DNA of 64,000 nucleotides from the NCBI GenBank assembly GCA_031769625.1, contig JAUIMM010000600.1:1-64000 (forward strand), read 5' to 3'. The notes under the pieces are model-generated. The model worked only from the letters and a program-made list of their open reading frames with translations, made no database searches and was not told the DNA's origin. The stretch comes from Taudactylus pleione (lineage: Eukaryota; Chordata; Amphibia; Anura; Myobatrachidae). The translations under genes and the position numbers were made by a program. Each line of letters opens with the position of its first letter. The stretch's first letter is position 1. Below are positions 38,730 through 52,077 of the stretch, one piece after another.

Positions 38730-41080
38730 AATTTTTTATTATTTGGTTTGGACTGGAGTGTACTTTGGGTGTTACAGCACCCATTAATGGTCAAGCCAGC
38801 CGGCCCTTTCCTTATGACACAGGTGCACGCTTGGCACTACTTTGTTGATGCACGTGCGGCTACTGCGCACACAATTCACAAACACAGAAAATATTTTTTT
38901 ATTTTGTTTGGAGTGTACTTTGGGGGGTAACAGCAACCTTTAACAGTCAAGCCAGCCGGCCCTTTACTTATGACACAGGCGAACGCTTGGCACTACTTTA
39001 TTGATGCATTTGCGGCTACTGCGCTCACAATTCACAAACACAGAAAATATTTTTTATTTTGGTTTGGAGTGTACTTTGGGGGCTACAGCACCCTTTAACG
39101 GTCAAGCCAGCCGGCCCTTTACTTATGACACAGTCATACGCTTGGCACTACTTTATTGATGCACGTGCGACTACTGCGCACACATATCACAAACACAGAA
39201 AATATAATTTTATTTGGTTTGGAGTGTACTTTGGGTGTTACATCACCCTTTAACGGTCAAGCCAGCCGGCCCTTTACTTATGACACAGGCGCACGCTTGG
39301 CACTACTTTGTTGATGCACGTGCGGCTACTGCGCACACAATTCACAAACACAGAAAATATTTTTTTATTTGGTTTGTAGTGTACTTTGGGGGTTACAGCA
39401 CCCTTTAATGGTCAAGCCAGCCGGCACTTTACTTATGACACAGACGCACGCTTGGCACTACTTTGTGATGCACGTGCGGCTACTGCGCACACAATTCATA
39501 AACACAGAAAATATTTTTTTATTTGGTTTGGAGAGTACTTTGGGGGTTACAGCACCCTTTAATGGTCAAGCCAGCCAGCCCTTTACTTATGACACAGGCG
39601 CACGCTTGGCACTACTTTGTTGATGCACGTGCGGCTACTGCGCACACAATTCACAAACACAGAAAATATTTTTTTATTTGGTTTCGAGTGTACTTTGGGG
39701 GTTACAGCACCCTTTAATGGTCAAGCCAGCCGGCCCTTTACTTATGACACAGGCGCACGCTTGGCACTACTTTGTTGATGCACGTGCTGCTACTGCGCAC
39801 ACAATTCACAAACACAGAAAATATTTTTTTATTTGGTTTGGAGTGTACTTTGGGGGTTACAGCACCCTTTAACGGTCAAGCCATCCGGCCCTTTACTTAT
39901 GACACAGGCGCACGCTTTGCACTACTTTGTTGAAGCACGTGCGGCTACTGCGCACACAATTCACAAACACAAAAAATATTTTTTTATTTGGTTTGGAGTG
40001 TACTTTGGGGGTTACAGCACTCTTTAACGGTCAAGCCAGCCGGCCCTTTACTTATGACACAGGCGCACGCTTGGCACTACTTTATTGATGCACTTGTGGC
40101 TACTGCGCACACAATTCACAAACACAGAAACTATTTTTTTATTTATTTTGGACTGGAGTGTACTTTGGGGGTTACAGCACCCTTTAATGGTCAAGCCAGC
40201 CGGCCTATTACTTATGACACAGGCGCACGCTTGGCACTACTTTATTGATGCACGTGCGACTACTGCGCTCACAATTCACAAACACAGAAAATATATTTTT
40301 ATTTGGTTTGGAGTGTACTTTGGGTGTTACAGCACCCTTTAACGGTCAAGCCAGCCGGCCCTTTACTTATGACACAGGCGCACGCTTGGCACTACTTTGT
40401 TGATGCACGTGCGGCTACTGCGCACACAATTCACAAACACAGAAAATATTTTTTTATTTGGTTTGGAGAGTACTTTGGGGGTTACAGCACCCTTTAACGG
40501 TGAAGCCAGCCGCCCTTTACTTATGACACAGGCGCACACTTGGCATAACTTTGTTGATGCACGTGCGGCTACTGCGCACACAATTCACAAACACAGAAAA
40601 TATTTATTTATTTGGTATGGAGTGTACTTTGGGGGTTACAGCACCCTTTAACGGTCAAGCCTGCCTGCCCTTTACTTCTGACACAGGCGCACGCTTGGCA
40701 CTATTTAATTGATGCACTTGAAACTACTGCGCACACAATTCACAAACACAGAAAATATTTTTTTATTTATTTTGGACTGGAGTGTACTTTGGGGGTTATA
40801 GCACCCTTTAACGGTCAAGCCAGCCGGCCCTTACTTATGACAAAGGCGCACGCTTGGCACTACTTTGTAGATGCACGTGCGGCTACTGCGCACACAATTC
40901 ACAAACACAGAAAATATTTTTTTATTTGGTTTCGAGTGTACTTTGGGGGTTACAGCACCCTTTAACGGTCAAGCCAGTTGGCCCTTTTCTTATGACACAG
41001 GCGCACGCTTGGCACTACTTTGTTGATGCACGTGCGGCTACAGCGCACACAATTCACAAACACAGAAAATATTTTTTTAT
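38730..41080 (+). repeat. 3587-bp offset block, left copy (23 monomers)
   Basis: This block recurs at 42320-44660. Shared markers include the inherited deletion CTTTGTGATGCACG (39463 and 43050), TTTGTAGTGTAC, TCATAAACAC, CCATCCGG with TTGAAGCACG, CACTCTTTAACG, GCCGCCCTTTAC and CACTTGAAACTACTGC. A third related copy of the part from about 39990 lies 5781 bp downstream. Copy-specific differences include TTACATCACCCTTTAA against TTACATCACCCTCTAA. Confidence 0.85.
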
Positions 41081-43570
41081 TTGGTTTGGAGTGTACTTTG
41101 GGGGTTACAGCACTCTTTAACGGTCAAGCCAGCTGGCCCTTTACTTATGACACAGGCGTACTCTTGGCACTACTTTGTTGATGCACGTGCGACTACTGCG
41201 CACACATGACACAAACACAGAAAATATTTTTTTATTTGGTTTGAAGAGTACTTTGGGGGTTACAGCACCCTTTAACGGTCAAGCAATCTGGCCCTTTACT
41301 TATAACACAGGCGCACGCTTGGCACTACTTTGTTGATGCACGTGTGGCTACTGCACACACAATTCACAAACACAGAAAATAGTTTTTATTTGGTTTGGAC
41401 TGGAGTGTACTTTGGGGTTTACAGCACCCTTTAACGGTCAAGCCAGCCGGCCCTTTCCTTATGACACAGGCGTACGCTTGGCACTACTTTGTTGATGCAC
41501 GTGCTGCTACTGCGCACACAATTCACAAACACAGAAAATATTTTTTTATTTTGTTTGGAGTGTACTTTGGGGGGTTACAGCAACCTTTAACAGTCAAGCC
41601 ATCCGGCCCTTTACTTATGACACACGCGAACGCTTGGCACTACTTTATTGATGCACGTGCGGCTACTGAGCACACAAATCAAAAAACACAGAAAATATTT
41701 TTTTATTTGGTTTGGAGTGTACTTTGGGGTTACAGCACCCTTTAACGGTCAAGCCTGCCTGCCCTTTACTTCTGACACAGGCGCACGCTTGGCACTACTT
41801 TATTTATGCACTTGCAGCTACTGCGCACACAATTCACAAACAAAGAAAATTTTTTTTTATTTATTTTGGACTGGAGTGTACTTTGGGTGTTACAGCACCC
41901 TTTAACGGTGAAGCCATCCGGCCCTTTACTTATGACACAGGCGCACGCTTGGGATTACTTTGTAGATGCACGTGCTGCTTCTGCGCACACAATTCACAAA
42001 CACAGAAAATATTTTTTTATTTGGTTTGGAGTGTACTTTGGGGGTTACAGCACCCTTTAATGGTCAAGCCAGCCGGCCCTTTACTTATGACACAGGCGCA
42101 CGCTTGGCACTACTTTGTTGATGCACGTGCGGCTACTGCGCACACAATTCACAAACACAGAAATTTTTTTTTATTTGGTTTGGAGTGTACGTTGGGGGTT
42201 ACAGCACCCTGTAACGGTCAAGCCAGCCAGCCCTTTACTTATGACACAGGCGCACGCTTGGCACTACTTTGTTGATGCACTTGCGGCTACTGCGCACACA
42301 ATTCACCAACACAGAAAATATTTTATTATTTGGTTTGGACTGGAGTGTACTTTGGGTGTTACAGCACCCATTAATGGTCAAGCCAGCCGGCCCTTTCCTT
42401 ATGACACAGGTGCACGCTTGGCACTACTTTGTTGATGCACGTGCGGCTACTGCGCACACAATTCACAAACACAGAAAATATTTTTTTATTTTGTTTGGAG
42501 TGTACTTTGGGGGGTTACAGCAACCTTTAACAGTCAAGCCAGCCGGCCCTTTACTTATGACACAGGCGAACGGTTGGCACTACTTTATTGATGCATGTGC
42601 GGCTACTGCGCTCACAATTCACAAACACAGAAAATATTTTTTATTTTGGTTTGGAGTGTACTTTGGGGGCTACAGCACCCTTTAACGGTCAAGCCAGCCG
42701 GCCCTTTACTTATGACACAGTCATACGCTTGGCACTACTTTATTGATGCACGTGCGACTACTGCGCACACATATCACAAACACAGAAAATATATTTTTAT
42801 TTGGTTTGGAGTGTACTTTGGGTGTTACATCACCCTCTAACGGTCAAGCCAGCCGGCCCTTTACTTATGACACAGGCGCACGCTTGGCACTACTTTGTTG
42901 ATGCACGTGCGGCTACTGCGCACACAATTCACAAACACAGAAAATATTTTTTTATTTGGTTTGTAGTGTACTTTGGGGGTTACAGCACCCTTTAATGGTC
43001 AAGCCAGCCTGCACTTTACTTATGACACAGACGCACGCTTGGCACTACTTTGTGATGCACGTGCGGCTACTGCGCACACAATTCATAAACACAGAAAATA
43101 TTTTTTTATTTGGTTTGGAGAGTACTTTGGGGGTTACAGCACCCTTTAATGGTCAAGCCAGCCAGCCCTTTACTTATGACACAGGCGCACGCTTGGCACT
43201 ACTTTGTTGATGCACGTGCGGCTACTGCGCACACAATTCACAAACACAGAAAATATTTTTTTATTTGGTTTCGAGTGTACTTTGGGGGTTACAGCACCCT
43301 TTACTGGTCAAGCCAGCCGGCCCTTTACTTATGACACAGGCGCACGCTTGGCACTACTTTGTTGATGCACGTGCTGCTACTGCGCACACAATTCACAAAC
43401 ACAGAAAATATTTTTTTATTTGGTTTGGAGTGTACTTTGGGGGTTACAGCACCCTTTAACGGTCAAGCCATCCGGCCCTTTACTTATGACACAGGCGCAC
43501 GCTTTGCACTACTTTGTTGAAGCTCGTGCGGCTACTGCGCACACAATTCACAAACACAAAAAATATTTTT
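40780..43570 (+). repeat. Long-range duplicate, left copy (6877-bp offset)
   Basis: About 2.8 kb here recurs at 47660-50450, 6877 bp on (44 monomers). Markers include GGCGTACTCTTGG, TTTATTTATGCAC, GCTTGGGATTAC, GTACGTTGGGGG (42188 and 49065), CACCCTGTAACGG, ATTCACCAACAC and AATATTTTATTATTTGG. Some private changes separate copies, such as CGAACGGTTGG near 42568. Confidence 0.83.
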
Positions 43571-44660
43571 TTATTTGGTTTGGAGTGTACTTTGGGGGTT
43601 ACAGCACTCTTTAACGGTCAAGCCAGCCGGCCCTTTACTTATGACACAGGCGCACGCTTGGCACTACTTTATTGATGCACTTGCGGCTACTGCGCACACA
43701 ATTCACAAACACAGAAACTATTTTTTTATTTATTTTGGACTGGAGTGTACTTTGGGGGTTACAGCACCCTTTAATGGTCAAGCCAGCCGGCCTATTACTT
43801 ATGACACAGGCGCACGCTTGGCACTACTTTATTGATGCACGTGCGACTACTGCGCTCACAATTCACAAACACAGAAAATATATTTTTATTTGGTTTGGAG
43901 TGTACTTTGGGTGTTACAGCACCCTTTAACGGTCAAGCCAGCCGGCCCTTTACTTATGACACAGGCGCACGCTTGGCACTACTTTGTTGATGCACGTGCG
44001 GCTACTGCGCACACAATTCACAAACACAGAAAATATTTTTTTATTTGGTTTGGAGAGTACTTTGGGGGTTACAGCACCCTTTAACGGTGAAGCCAGCCGC
44101 CCTTTACTTATGACACAGGCGCACACTTGGCATAACTTTGTTGATGCACGTGCGGCTACTGCACACACAATTCACAAACACAGAAAATATTTTTTTATTT
44201 GGTATGGAGTGTACTTTGGGGGTTACAGCACCCTTTAACGGTCAAGCCTGCCTGCCCTTTACTTCTGACACAGGCGCACGCTTGGCACTATTTAATTGAT
44301 GCACTTGAAACTACTGCGCACACAATTCACAAACACAGAAAATATTTTTTTATTTATTTTGGACTGGAGTGTACTTTGGGGGTTACAGCACCCTTTATCG
44401 GTCAAGCCAGCCGGCCCTTACTTATGACACAGGCGCACGCTTGGCACTACTTTGTAGATGCACGTGCGGCTACTGCGCACACAATTCACAAACACAGAAA
44501 ATGTTTTTTTATTTGGTTTGGAGTGTACTTTGGGGGTTACAGCACCCTTTAACGGTCAAGCCAGTTGGCCCTTTACTTATGACACAGGCGCACTCTTGGC
44601 ACTACTTTGTTGATGCACGTGCGGCTACTGCGCACACAATTCACAAACACAGAAAATATT
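42320..44660 (+). repeat. 3587-bp offset block, right copy
   Basis: Counterpart of 38730-41080. The two copies are separated by about 1.2 kb (41.1-42.3 kb) that has its own partners at 45.0, 46.9 and 48.0 kb (marker GGCGTACTCTTGG). Private changes include GCCAGCCTGCACTTTAC near 43008 and TTGAAGCTCGTG near 43518. Confidence 0.83.
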
Positions 44661-45769
44661 TTTTTAATTGGTTTCGAGTGTACTTTGGGGGTTACAGCAC
44701 CCTTTAATGGTCAAGCCAGCCGGCCCTTTACTTATGACACAGGCACACGCTTGGCACTACTTTGTTGATGCACGTGCTGCTACTGCGCACACAATTCACA
44801 AACACAGAAAATATTTTTTTATTTGGTTTGGAGTGTACTTTGGGGGTTACAGCACCCTTTAACGGTCACGCAATCCGGCCCTTTACTTATGACACAGGCG
44901 CACGCTTTGCACTACTTTGTTGAAGCACGTGCGGCTACTGCGCACACAATTCACAAACACAGAAAATATTTTTTTATTTGGTTTGGAGTGTACTTTGGGG
45001 GTTACAGCACTCTTTAACGGTCAAGCCAGCTGGCCCTTTACTTATGACACAGGCGTACTCTTGGCACTACTTTGTTGATGCACGTGCGACTACTGCGCAC
45101 ACATGTCACAAACACAGAAAATATTTTTTTATTTGGTTTGAAGAGTACTTTGGGGGTTACAGCACCCTTTAACGGTCAAGCAATCTGGCCCTTTACTTAT
45201 AACACAGGCGCACGCTTGGCACTACTTTGTTGATGCACGTGTGGCTACTGCGCACACAATTCACAAACACAGAAAATAGTTTTTTATTTGGTTTGGACTG
45301 GAGTGTACTTTGGGGGTTACAGCACCCTTTAACGGTCAAGCCAGCCGGCCCTTTCCTTATGACACAGGCGTACGCTTGGCACTACTTTGTTGATGCACGT
45401 GCTGCTACTGCGCACACAATTCACAAACACAGAAAATATTTTTTTATTTTGTTTGGAGTGTACTTTGGGGGGTTACAGCAACCTTTAACAGTCAAGCCAT
45501 CCGGCCCTTTACTTATGACACACGCGAACGCTTGGCACTACTTTATTGATGCACGTGCGGCTACTGCGCACACAAATCAAAAAACACAGAAAATATTTTT
45601 TATTTATTTTGGACTGGAGTGTACTTTGGGGGTTACAGCACCCTTTAACGGTCAAGCCAGGTGGCCCTTTACTTATGACACAGGCGCACGCTTGGCACTA
45701 CTTTGTTGAAGCACGTGCGGCTACTGCGCACACAATTCACAAACACAGAAAATATTTTTTTATTTATTT

Positions 45770-47650
45770 TGGACTGGAGTGTACTTTGGGGGTTACAGCA
45801 CTCTTTAACGGTCAAGCCAGCCGGCCCTTTACTTATGACACAGGCGCACGCTTGGCACTACTTTATTGATGCACTTGCGGCTACTGCGCACACAATTCAC
45901 AAACACAGAAACTATTTTTCTATTTATTTTGGACTGGAGTGTACTTTGGGGGTTACAGCACCCTTTAATGGTCAAGCCAGCCGGCCTATTACTTATGACA
46001 CAGGCGCACGCTTGGCACTACTTTATTGATGCACGTGCGACTACTGCGCTCACAATTCACAAACACAGAAAATATATTTTTATTTGGTTTGGAGTGTACT
46101 TTGGGTGTTACAGCACCCTTTAACGGTCAAGCCAGCCGGCCCTTTACTTATGACACAGGCGCACGCTTGGCACTACTTTGTTGATGCACGTGCGGCTACT
46201 GCGCACACAATTCACAAACACAGAAAATATTTTTTTATTTGGTTTGGAGAGTACTTTGGGGGTTACAGCACCCTTTAATGGTGAAGCCAGCCGCCCTTTA
46301 CTTATGACACAGGCGCACACTTGGCATAACTTTGTTGATGCACGTGCGGCTACTGCGCACACAATTCACAAACACAGAAAATATTTATTTATTTGGTATG
46401 GAGTGTACTTTGGGGGTTACAGCACCCTTTAACGGTCAAGCCTGCCTGCCCTTTACTTCTGACACAGGCGCACGCTTGGCACTATTTAATTGATGCACTT
46501 GAAACTACTGCGCACACAATTCACAAACACAGAAAATATTTTTTTATTTATTTTGGACTGGAGTGTACTTTGGGGGTTATAGCACCCTTTAACGGTCAAG
46601 CCAGCCGGCCCTTACTTATGACACAGGCGCACGCTTGGCACTACTTTGTAGATGCACGTGCGGCTACTGCGCACACAATTCACAAACACAGAAAATATTT
46701 TTTTATTTGGTTTGGAGTGTACTTTGGGGGTTACAGCACCCTTTAACGGTCAAGCCAGTTGGCCCTTTACTTATGACACAGGCGCACGCTTGGCACTACT
46801 TTGTTGATGCACGTGCGGCTACAGCGCACACAATTCACAAACACAGAAAATATTTTTTTATTTGGTTTGGAGTGTACTTTGGGGGTTACAGCACTCTTTA
46901 ACGGTCAAGCCAGCTGGCCCTTTACTTATGACACAGGCGTACTCTTGGCACTACTTTGTTGATGCACGTGCGACTACTGCGCACACATGACACAAACACA
47001 GAAAATATTTTTTTATTTGGTTTGAAGAGTACTTTGGGGGTTACAGCACCCTTTAACGGTCAAGCAATCTGGCCCTTTACTTATAACACAGGCGCACGCT
47101 TGGCACTACTTTGTTGATGCACGTGTGGCTACTGCACACACAATTCACAAACACAGAAAATAGTTTTTTATTTGGTTTGGACTGGAGTGTACTTTGGGGT
47201 TTACAGCACCCTTTAACGGTCAAGCCAGCCGGCCCTTTCCTTATGACACAGGCGTACGCTTGGCACTACTTTGTTGATGCACGTGCTGCTACTGCGCACA
47301 CAATTCACAAACACAGAAAATATTTTTTTATTTTGTTTGGAGTGTACTTTGGGGGGTTACAGCAACCTTTAACAGTCAAGCCATCCGGCCCTTTACTTAT
47401 GACACACGCGAACGCTTGGCACTACTTTATTGATGCACGTGCGGCTACTGCGCACACAAATCAAAAAACACAGAAAATATTTTTTTATTTGGTTTGGAGT
47501 GTACTTTGGGGTTACAGCACCCTTTAACGGTCAAGCCTGCCTGCCCTTTACTTCTGACACAGGCGCACGCTTGGCACTACTTTATTTATGCACTTGCAGC
47601 TACTGCGCACACAATTCACAAACAAAGAAAATTTTTTTTTATTTATTTTG
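45770..47650 (+). repeat. Copy of 39.99-41.87 kb at 5781-bp offset
   Basis: Monomer order and private variants follow 39990-41870, 5781 bp upstream: CACTCTTTAACG, GAAACTATTTTT, AATATATTTTTA, GCCGCCCTTTAC, TTGAAACTACTGC, CGGCCCTTACTTATG, GGCGTACTCTTGG, CACATGACAC and AATAGTTTTT. The match stops near 47.65 kb, where the upstream copy has TTTGGGTGTTACAG and this one TTTGGGGGTTATAG, the start of a 1095-bp duplication. Confidence 0.82.
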
Positions 47651-48740
47651 GACTGGAGTGTACTTTGGGGGTTATAGCACCCTTTAACGGTCAAGCCAGC
47701 CGGCCCTTACTTATGACACAGGCGCACGCTTGGCACTACTTTGTAGATGCACGTGCGGCTACTGCGCACACAATTCACAAACACAGAAAATATTTTTTTA
47801 TTTGGTTTGGAGTGTACTTTGGGGGTTACAGCACCCTTTAACGGTCAAGCCAGTTGGCCCTTTACTTATGACACAGGCGCACGCTTGGCACTTCTTTGTT
47901 GATGCACGTGCGGCTACAGCGCACACAATTCACAAACACAGAAAATATTTTTTTATTTGGTTTGGAGTGTACTTTGGGGGTTACAGCACTCTTTAACGGT
48001 CAAGCCAGCTGGCCCTTTACTTATGACACAGGCGTACTCTTGGCACTACTTTGTTGATGCACGTGCGACTACTGCGCACACATGACACAAACACAGAAAA
48101 TATTTTTTTATTTGGTTTGAAGAGTACTTTGGGGGTTACAGCACCCTTTAACGGTCAAGCAATCTGGCCCTTTACTTATAACACAGGCGCACGCTTGGCA
48201 CTACTTTGTTGATGCACGTGTGGCTACTGCACACACAATTCACAAACACAGAAAATAGTTTTTTATTTGGTTTGGACTGGAGTGTACTTTGGGGTTTACA
48301 GCACCCTTTAACGGTCAAGCCAGCCGGCCCTTTCCTTATGACACAGGCGTACGCTTGGCACTACTTTGTTGATGCACGTGCTGCTACTGCGCACACAATT
48401 CACAAACACAGAAAATATTTTTTTATTTTGTTTGGAGTGTACTTTGGGGGGTTACAGCAACCTTTAACAGTCAAGCCATCCGGCCCTTTACTTATGACAC
48501 ACGCGAACGCTTGGCACTACTTTATTGATGCACGTGCGGCTACTGCGCACACAAATCAAAAAACACAGAAAATATTTTTTTATTTGGTTTGGAGTGTACT
48601 TTGGGGTTACAGCACCCTTTAACGGTCAAGCCTGCCTGCCCTTTACTTCTGACACAGGCGCACGCTTGGCACTACTTTATTTATGCACTTGCAGCTACTG
48701 CGCACACAATTCACAAACAAAGAAAATTTTTTTTTATTTA
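46550..48740 (+). repeat. 7-monomer higher-order repeat, two adjacent copies, 1095-bp offset
   Basis: Copy 1 is about 46550-47650 and copy 2 about 47650-48740. Pairs at 1095 bp include TTATAGCACCC, CGGCCCTTACTTATG, GGCGTACTCTTGG, CACATGACACAAAC, CAATCTGGCCC, TTATAACACAGG, AATAGTTTTTT, CACACGCGAACGC and ACAAATCAAAAAACAC. The copies look nearly identical; one difference is GGCACTTCTTTG near 47888, where copy 1 has GGCACTACTTTG. Confidence 0.9.
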
Positions 48741-50450
48741 TTTTGGACTGGAGTGTACTTTGGGTGTTACAGCACCCTTTAACGGTGAAGCCATCCGGCC
48801 CTTTACTTATGACACAGGCGCACGCTTGGGATTACTTTGTAGATGCACGTGCTGCTTCTGCGCACACAATTCACAAACACAGAAAATATTTTTTTATTTG
48901 GTTTGGAGTGTACTTTGGGGGTTACAGCACCCTTTAATGGTCAAGCCAGCCGGCCCTTTACTTATGACACAGGCGCACGCTTGGCACTACTTTGTTGATG
49001 CACGTGCGGCTACTGCGCACACAATTCACAAACACAGAAATTTTTTTTTATTTGGTTTGGAGTGTACGTTGGGGGTTACAGCACCCTGTAACGGTCAAGC
49101 CAGCCAGCCCTTTACTTATGACACAGGCGCACGCTTGGCACTACTTTGTTGATGCACTTGCGGCTACTGCGCACACAATTCACCAACACAGAAAATATTT
49201 TATTATTTGGTTTGGACTGGAGTGTACTTTGGGTGTTAAAGCACCCATTAATGGTCAAGCCAGCCGGCCCTTTCCTTATGACACAGGTGCACGCTTGGCA
49301 CTACTTTGTTGATGCACGTGCGGCTACTGCGCACACAATTCACAAACACAGAAAATATTTTTTTATTTTGTTTGGAGTGTACTTTGGGGGGTTACAGCAA
49401 CCTTTAACAGTCAAGCCAGCCGGCCCTTTACTTATGACACAGGCGAACGCTTGGCACTACTTTATTGATGCATGTGCGGCTACTGCGCTCACAATTCACA
49501 AACACAGAAAATATTTTTTATTTTGGTTTGGAGTGTACTTTGGGGGCTACAGCACCCTTTAACGGTCAAGCCAGCCGGCCCTTTACTTATGACACAGTCA
49601 TACGCTTGGCACTACTTTATTGATGCACGTGCGACTACTGCGCACACATATCACAAACACAGAAAATATATTTTTATTTGGTTTGGAGTGTACTTTGGGT
49701 GTTACATCACCCTCTAACGGTCAAGCCAGCCGGCCCTTTACTTATGACACAGGCGCACGCTTGGCACTACTTTGTTGATGCACGTGCGGCTACTGCGCAC
49801 ACAATTCACAAACACAGAAAATATTTTTTTATTTGGTTTGTAGTGTACTTTGGGGGTTACAGCACCCTTTAATGGTCAAGCCAGCCGGCACTTTACTTAT
49901 GACACAGACGCACGCTTGGCACTACTTTGTGATGCACGTGCGGCTACTGCGCACACAATTCATAAACACAGAAAATATTTTTTTATTTGGTTTGGAGAGT
50001 ACTTTGGGGGTTACAGCACCCTTTAATGGTCAAGCCAGCCAGCCCTTTACTTATGACACAGGCGCACGCTTGGCACTACTTTGTTGATGCACGTGCGGCT
50101 ACTGCGCACACAATTCACAAACACAGAAAATATTTTTTTATTTGGTTTCGAGTGTACTTTGGGGGTTACAGCACCCTTTACTGGTCAAGCCAGCCGGCCC
50201 TTTACTTATGACACAGGCGCACGCTTGGCACTACTTTGTTGATGCACGTGCTGCTACTGCGCACACAATTCACAAACACAGAAAATATTTTTTTATTTGG
50301 TTTGGAGTGTACTTTGGGGGTTACAGCACCCTTTAACGGTCAAGCCATCCGGCCCTTTACTTATGACACAGGCGCACGCTTTGCACTACTTTGTTGAAGC
50401 ACGTGCGGCTACTGCGCACACAATTCACAAACACAAAAAATATTTTTTTA
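47660..50450 (+). repeat. Long-range duplicate, right copy (6877-bp offset)
   Basis: Counterpart of 40780-43570. Its first part is also copy 2 of the 1095-bp pair and its last part is copy 1 of the 1400-bp pair, so three duplication events overlap in this segment. Private change: GGTGTTAAAGCACCC near 49236. Confidence 0.83.
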
Positions 50451-51850
50451 TTTGGTTTGGAGTGTACTTTGGGGGTTACAGCACCCTGTAACGGTCAAGC
50501 CAGCCAGCCCTTTACTTATGACACAGGCGCACGCTTGGCACTACTTTGTTGATGCACTTGCGGCTACTGCGCACACAATTCACCAACACAGAAAATATTT
50601 TATTATTTGGTTTGGACTGGAGTGTACTTTGGGTGTTACAGCACCCATTAATGGTCAAGCCAGCCGGCCCTTTCCTTATGACACAGGTGCACGCTTGGCA
50701 CTACTTTGTTGATGCACGTGCGGCTACTGCGCACACAATTCACAAACACAGAAAATATTTTTTTATTTTGTTTGGAGTGTACTTTGGGGGGTTACAGCAA
50801 CCTTTAACAGTCAAGCCAGTCGGCCCTTTACTTATGACACAGGCGAACGCTTGGCACTACTTTATTGATGCATGTGCGGCTACTGCGCTCACAATTCACA
50901 AACACAGAAAATATTTTTTATTTTGGTTTGGAGTGTACTTTGGGGGCTACAGCACCCTTTAACGGTCAAGCCAGCCGGCCCTTTACTTATGACACAGTCA
51001 TACGCTTGGCACTACTTTATTGATGCACGTGCGACTACTGCGCACACATATCACAAACACAGAAAATATATTTTTATTTGGTTTGGAGTGTACTTTGGGT
51101 GTTACATCACCCTCTAACGGTCAAGCCAGCCGGCCCTTTACTTATGACACAGGCGCACGCTTGGCACTACTTTGTTGATGCACGTGCGGCTACTGCGCAC
51201 ACAATTCACAAACACAGAAAATATTTTTTTATTTGGTTTGTAGTGTACTTTGGGGGTTACAGCACCCTTTAATGGTCAAGCCAGCCGGCACTTTACTTAT
51301 GACACAGACGCACGCTTGGCACTACTTTGTGATGCACGTGCGGCTACTGCGCACACAATTCATAAACACAGAAAATATTTTTTTATTTGGTTTGGAGAGT
51401 ACTTTGGGGGTTACAGCACCCTTTAATGGTCAAGCCAGCCAGCCCTTTACTTATGACACAGGCGCACGCTTGGCACTACTTTGTTGATGCACGTGCGGCT
51501 ACTGCGCACACAATTCACAAACACAGAAAATATTTTTTTATTTGGTTTCGAGTGTACTTTGGGGGTTACAGCACCCTTTACTGGTCAAGCCAGCCGGCCC
51601 TTTACTTATGACACAGGCGCACGCTTGGCACTACTTTGTTGATGCACGTGCTGCTACTGCGCACACAATTCACAAACACAGAAAATATTTTTTTATTTGG
51701 TTTGGAGTGTACTTTGGGGGTTACAGCACCCTTTAATGGTCAAGCCATCCGGCCCTTTACTTATGACACAGGCGCACGCTTTGCACTACTTTGTTGAAGC
51801 ACGTGCGGCTACTGCGCACACAATTCACAAACACAAAAAATATTTTTTTA
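49050..51850 (+). repeat. 9-monomer higher-order repeat, two adjacent copies, 1400-bp offset
   Basis: Copy 1 is about 49050-50450 and copy 2 about 50450-51850. Offset-1400 pairs include CACCCTGTAACGG, ATTCACCAACAC, AATATTTTATTATTTGG, ACAGTCATACGC, TTACATCACCCTCTAA, TTTGTAGTGTAC, the CTTTGTGATG deletion (49923 and 51323), GTTTCGAGTG and TTGAAGCACG. At the junction, copy 1 ends in an ACAAAAAATATT unit and joins directly to the CACCCTGTAACGG unit. Confidence 0.9.
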
Positions 51851-52077
51851 TTTGGTTTGGAGTGTACTTTGGGGGTTACAGCACTCTTTAACGGTCAAGC
51901 CAGCCGGCCCTTTACTTATGACACAGGCGCACGCTTGGCACTACTTTATTGATGCACTTGCGGCTACTGCGCACACAATTCACAAACACAGAAACTATTT
52001 TTTTATTTATTTTGGACTGGAGTGTACTTTGGGGGTTACAGCACCCTTTAATGGTCAAGCCAGCCGGCCTATTACTT

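Larger units (their letters stand above)
32190..39370 (+). repeat. 23-monomer higher-order repeat, two adjacent copies, ~3591-bp offset
   Basis: Copy 1 is about 32190-35780 and copy 2 about 35780-39370, directly adjacent. The offset is 3592 before 33.4 kb, 3591 up to about 35.6 kb and 3590 after, following one-base indels. Shared rare variants are GTACTCTTGGGG, CACTTATTTGTAGATG, CAAACGTAGAAAATA, GATTAAGCACGTG, ACGAACGAGAGGATAC, TTTATTTATGCAC and ACAGTCATACGC. Copy 1 lacks one 155-bp piece near 33.2 kb relative to a simple series but keeps the overall spacing through neighbouring differences. The copies separate at about 35.78/39.37 kb. Confidence 0.88.
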
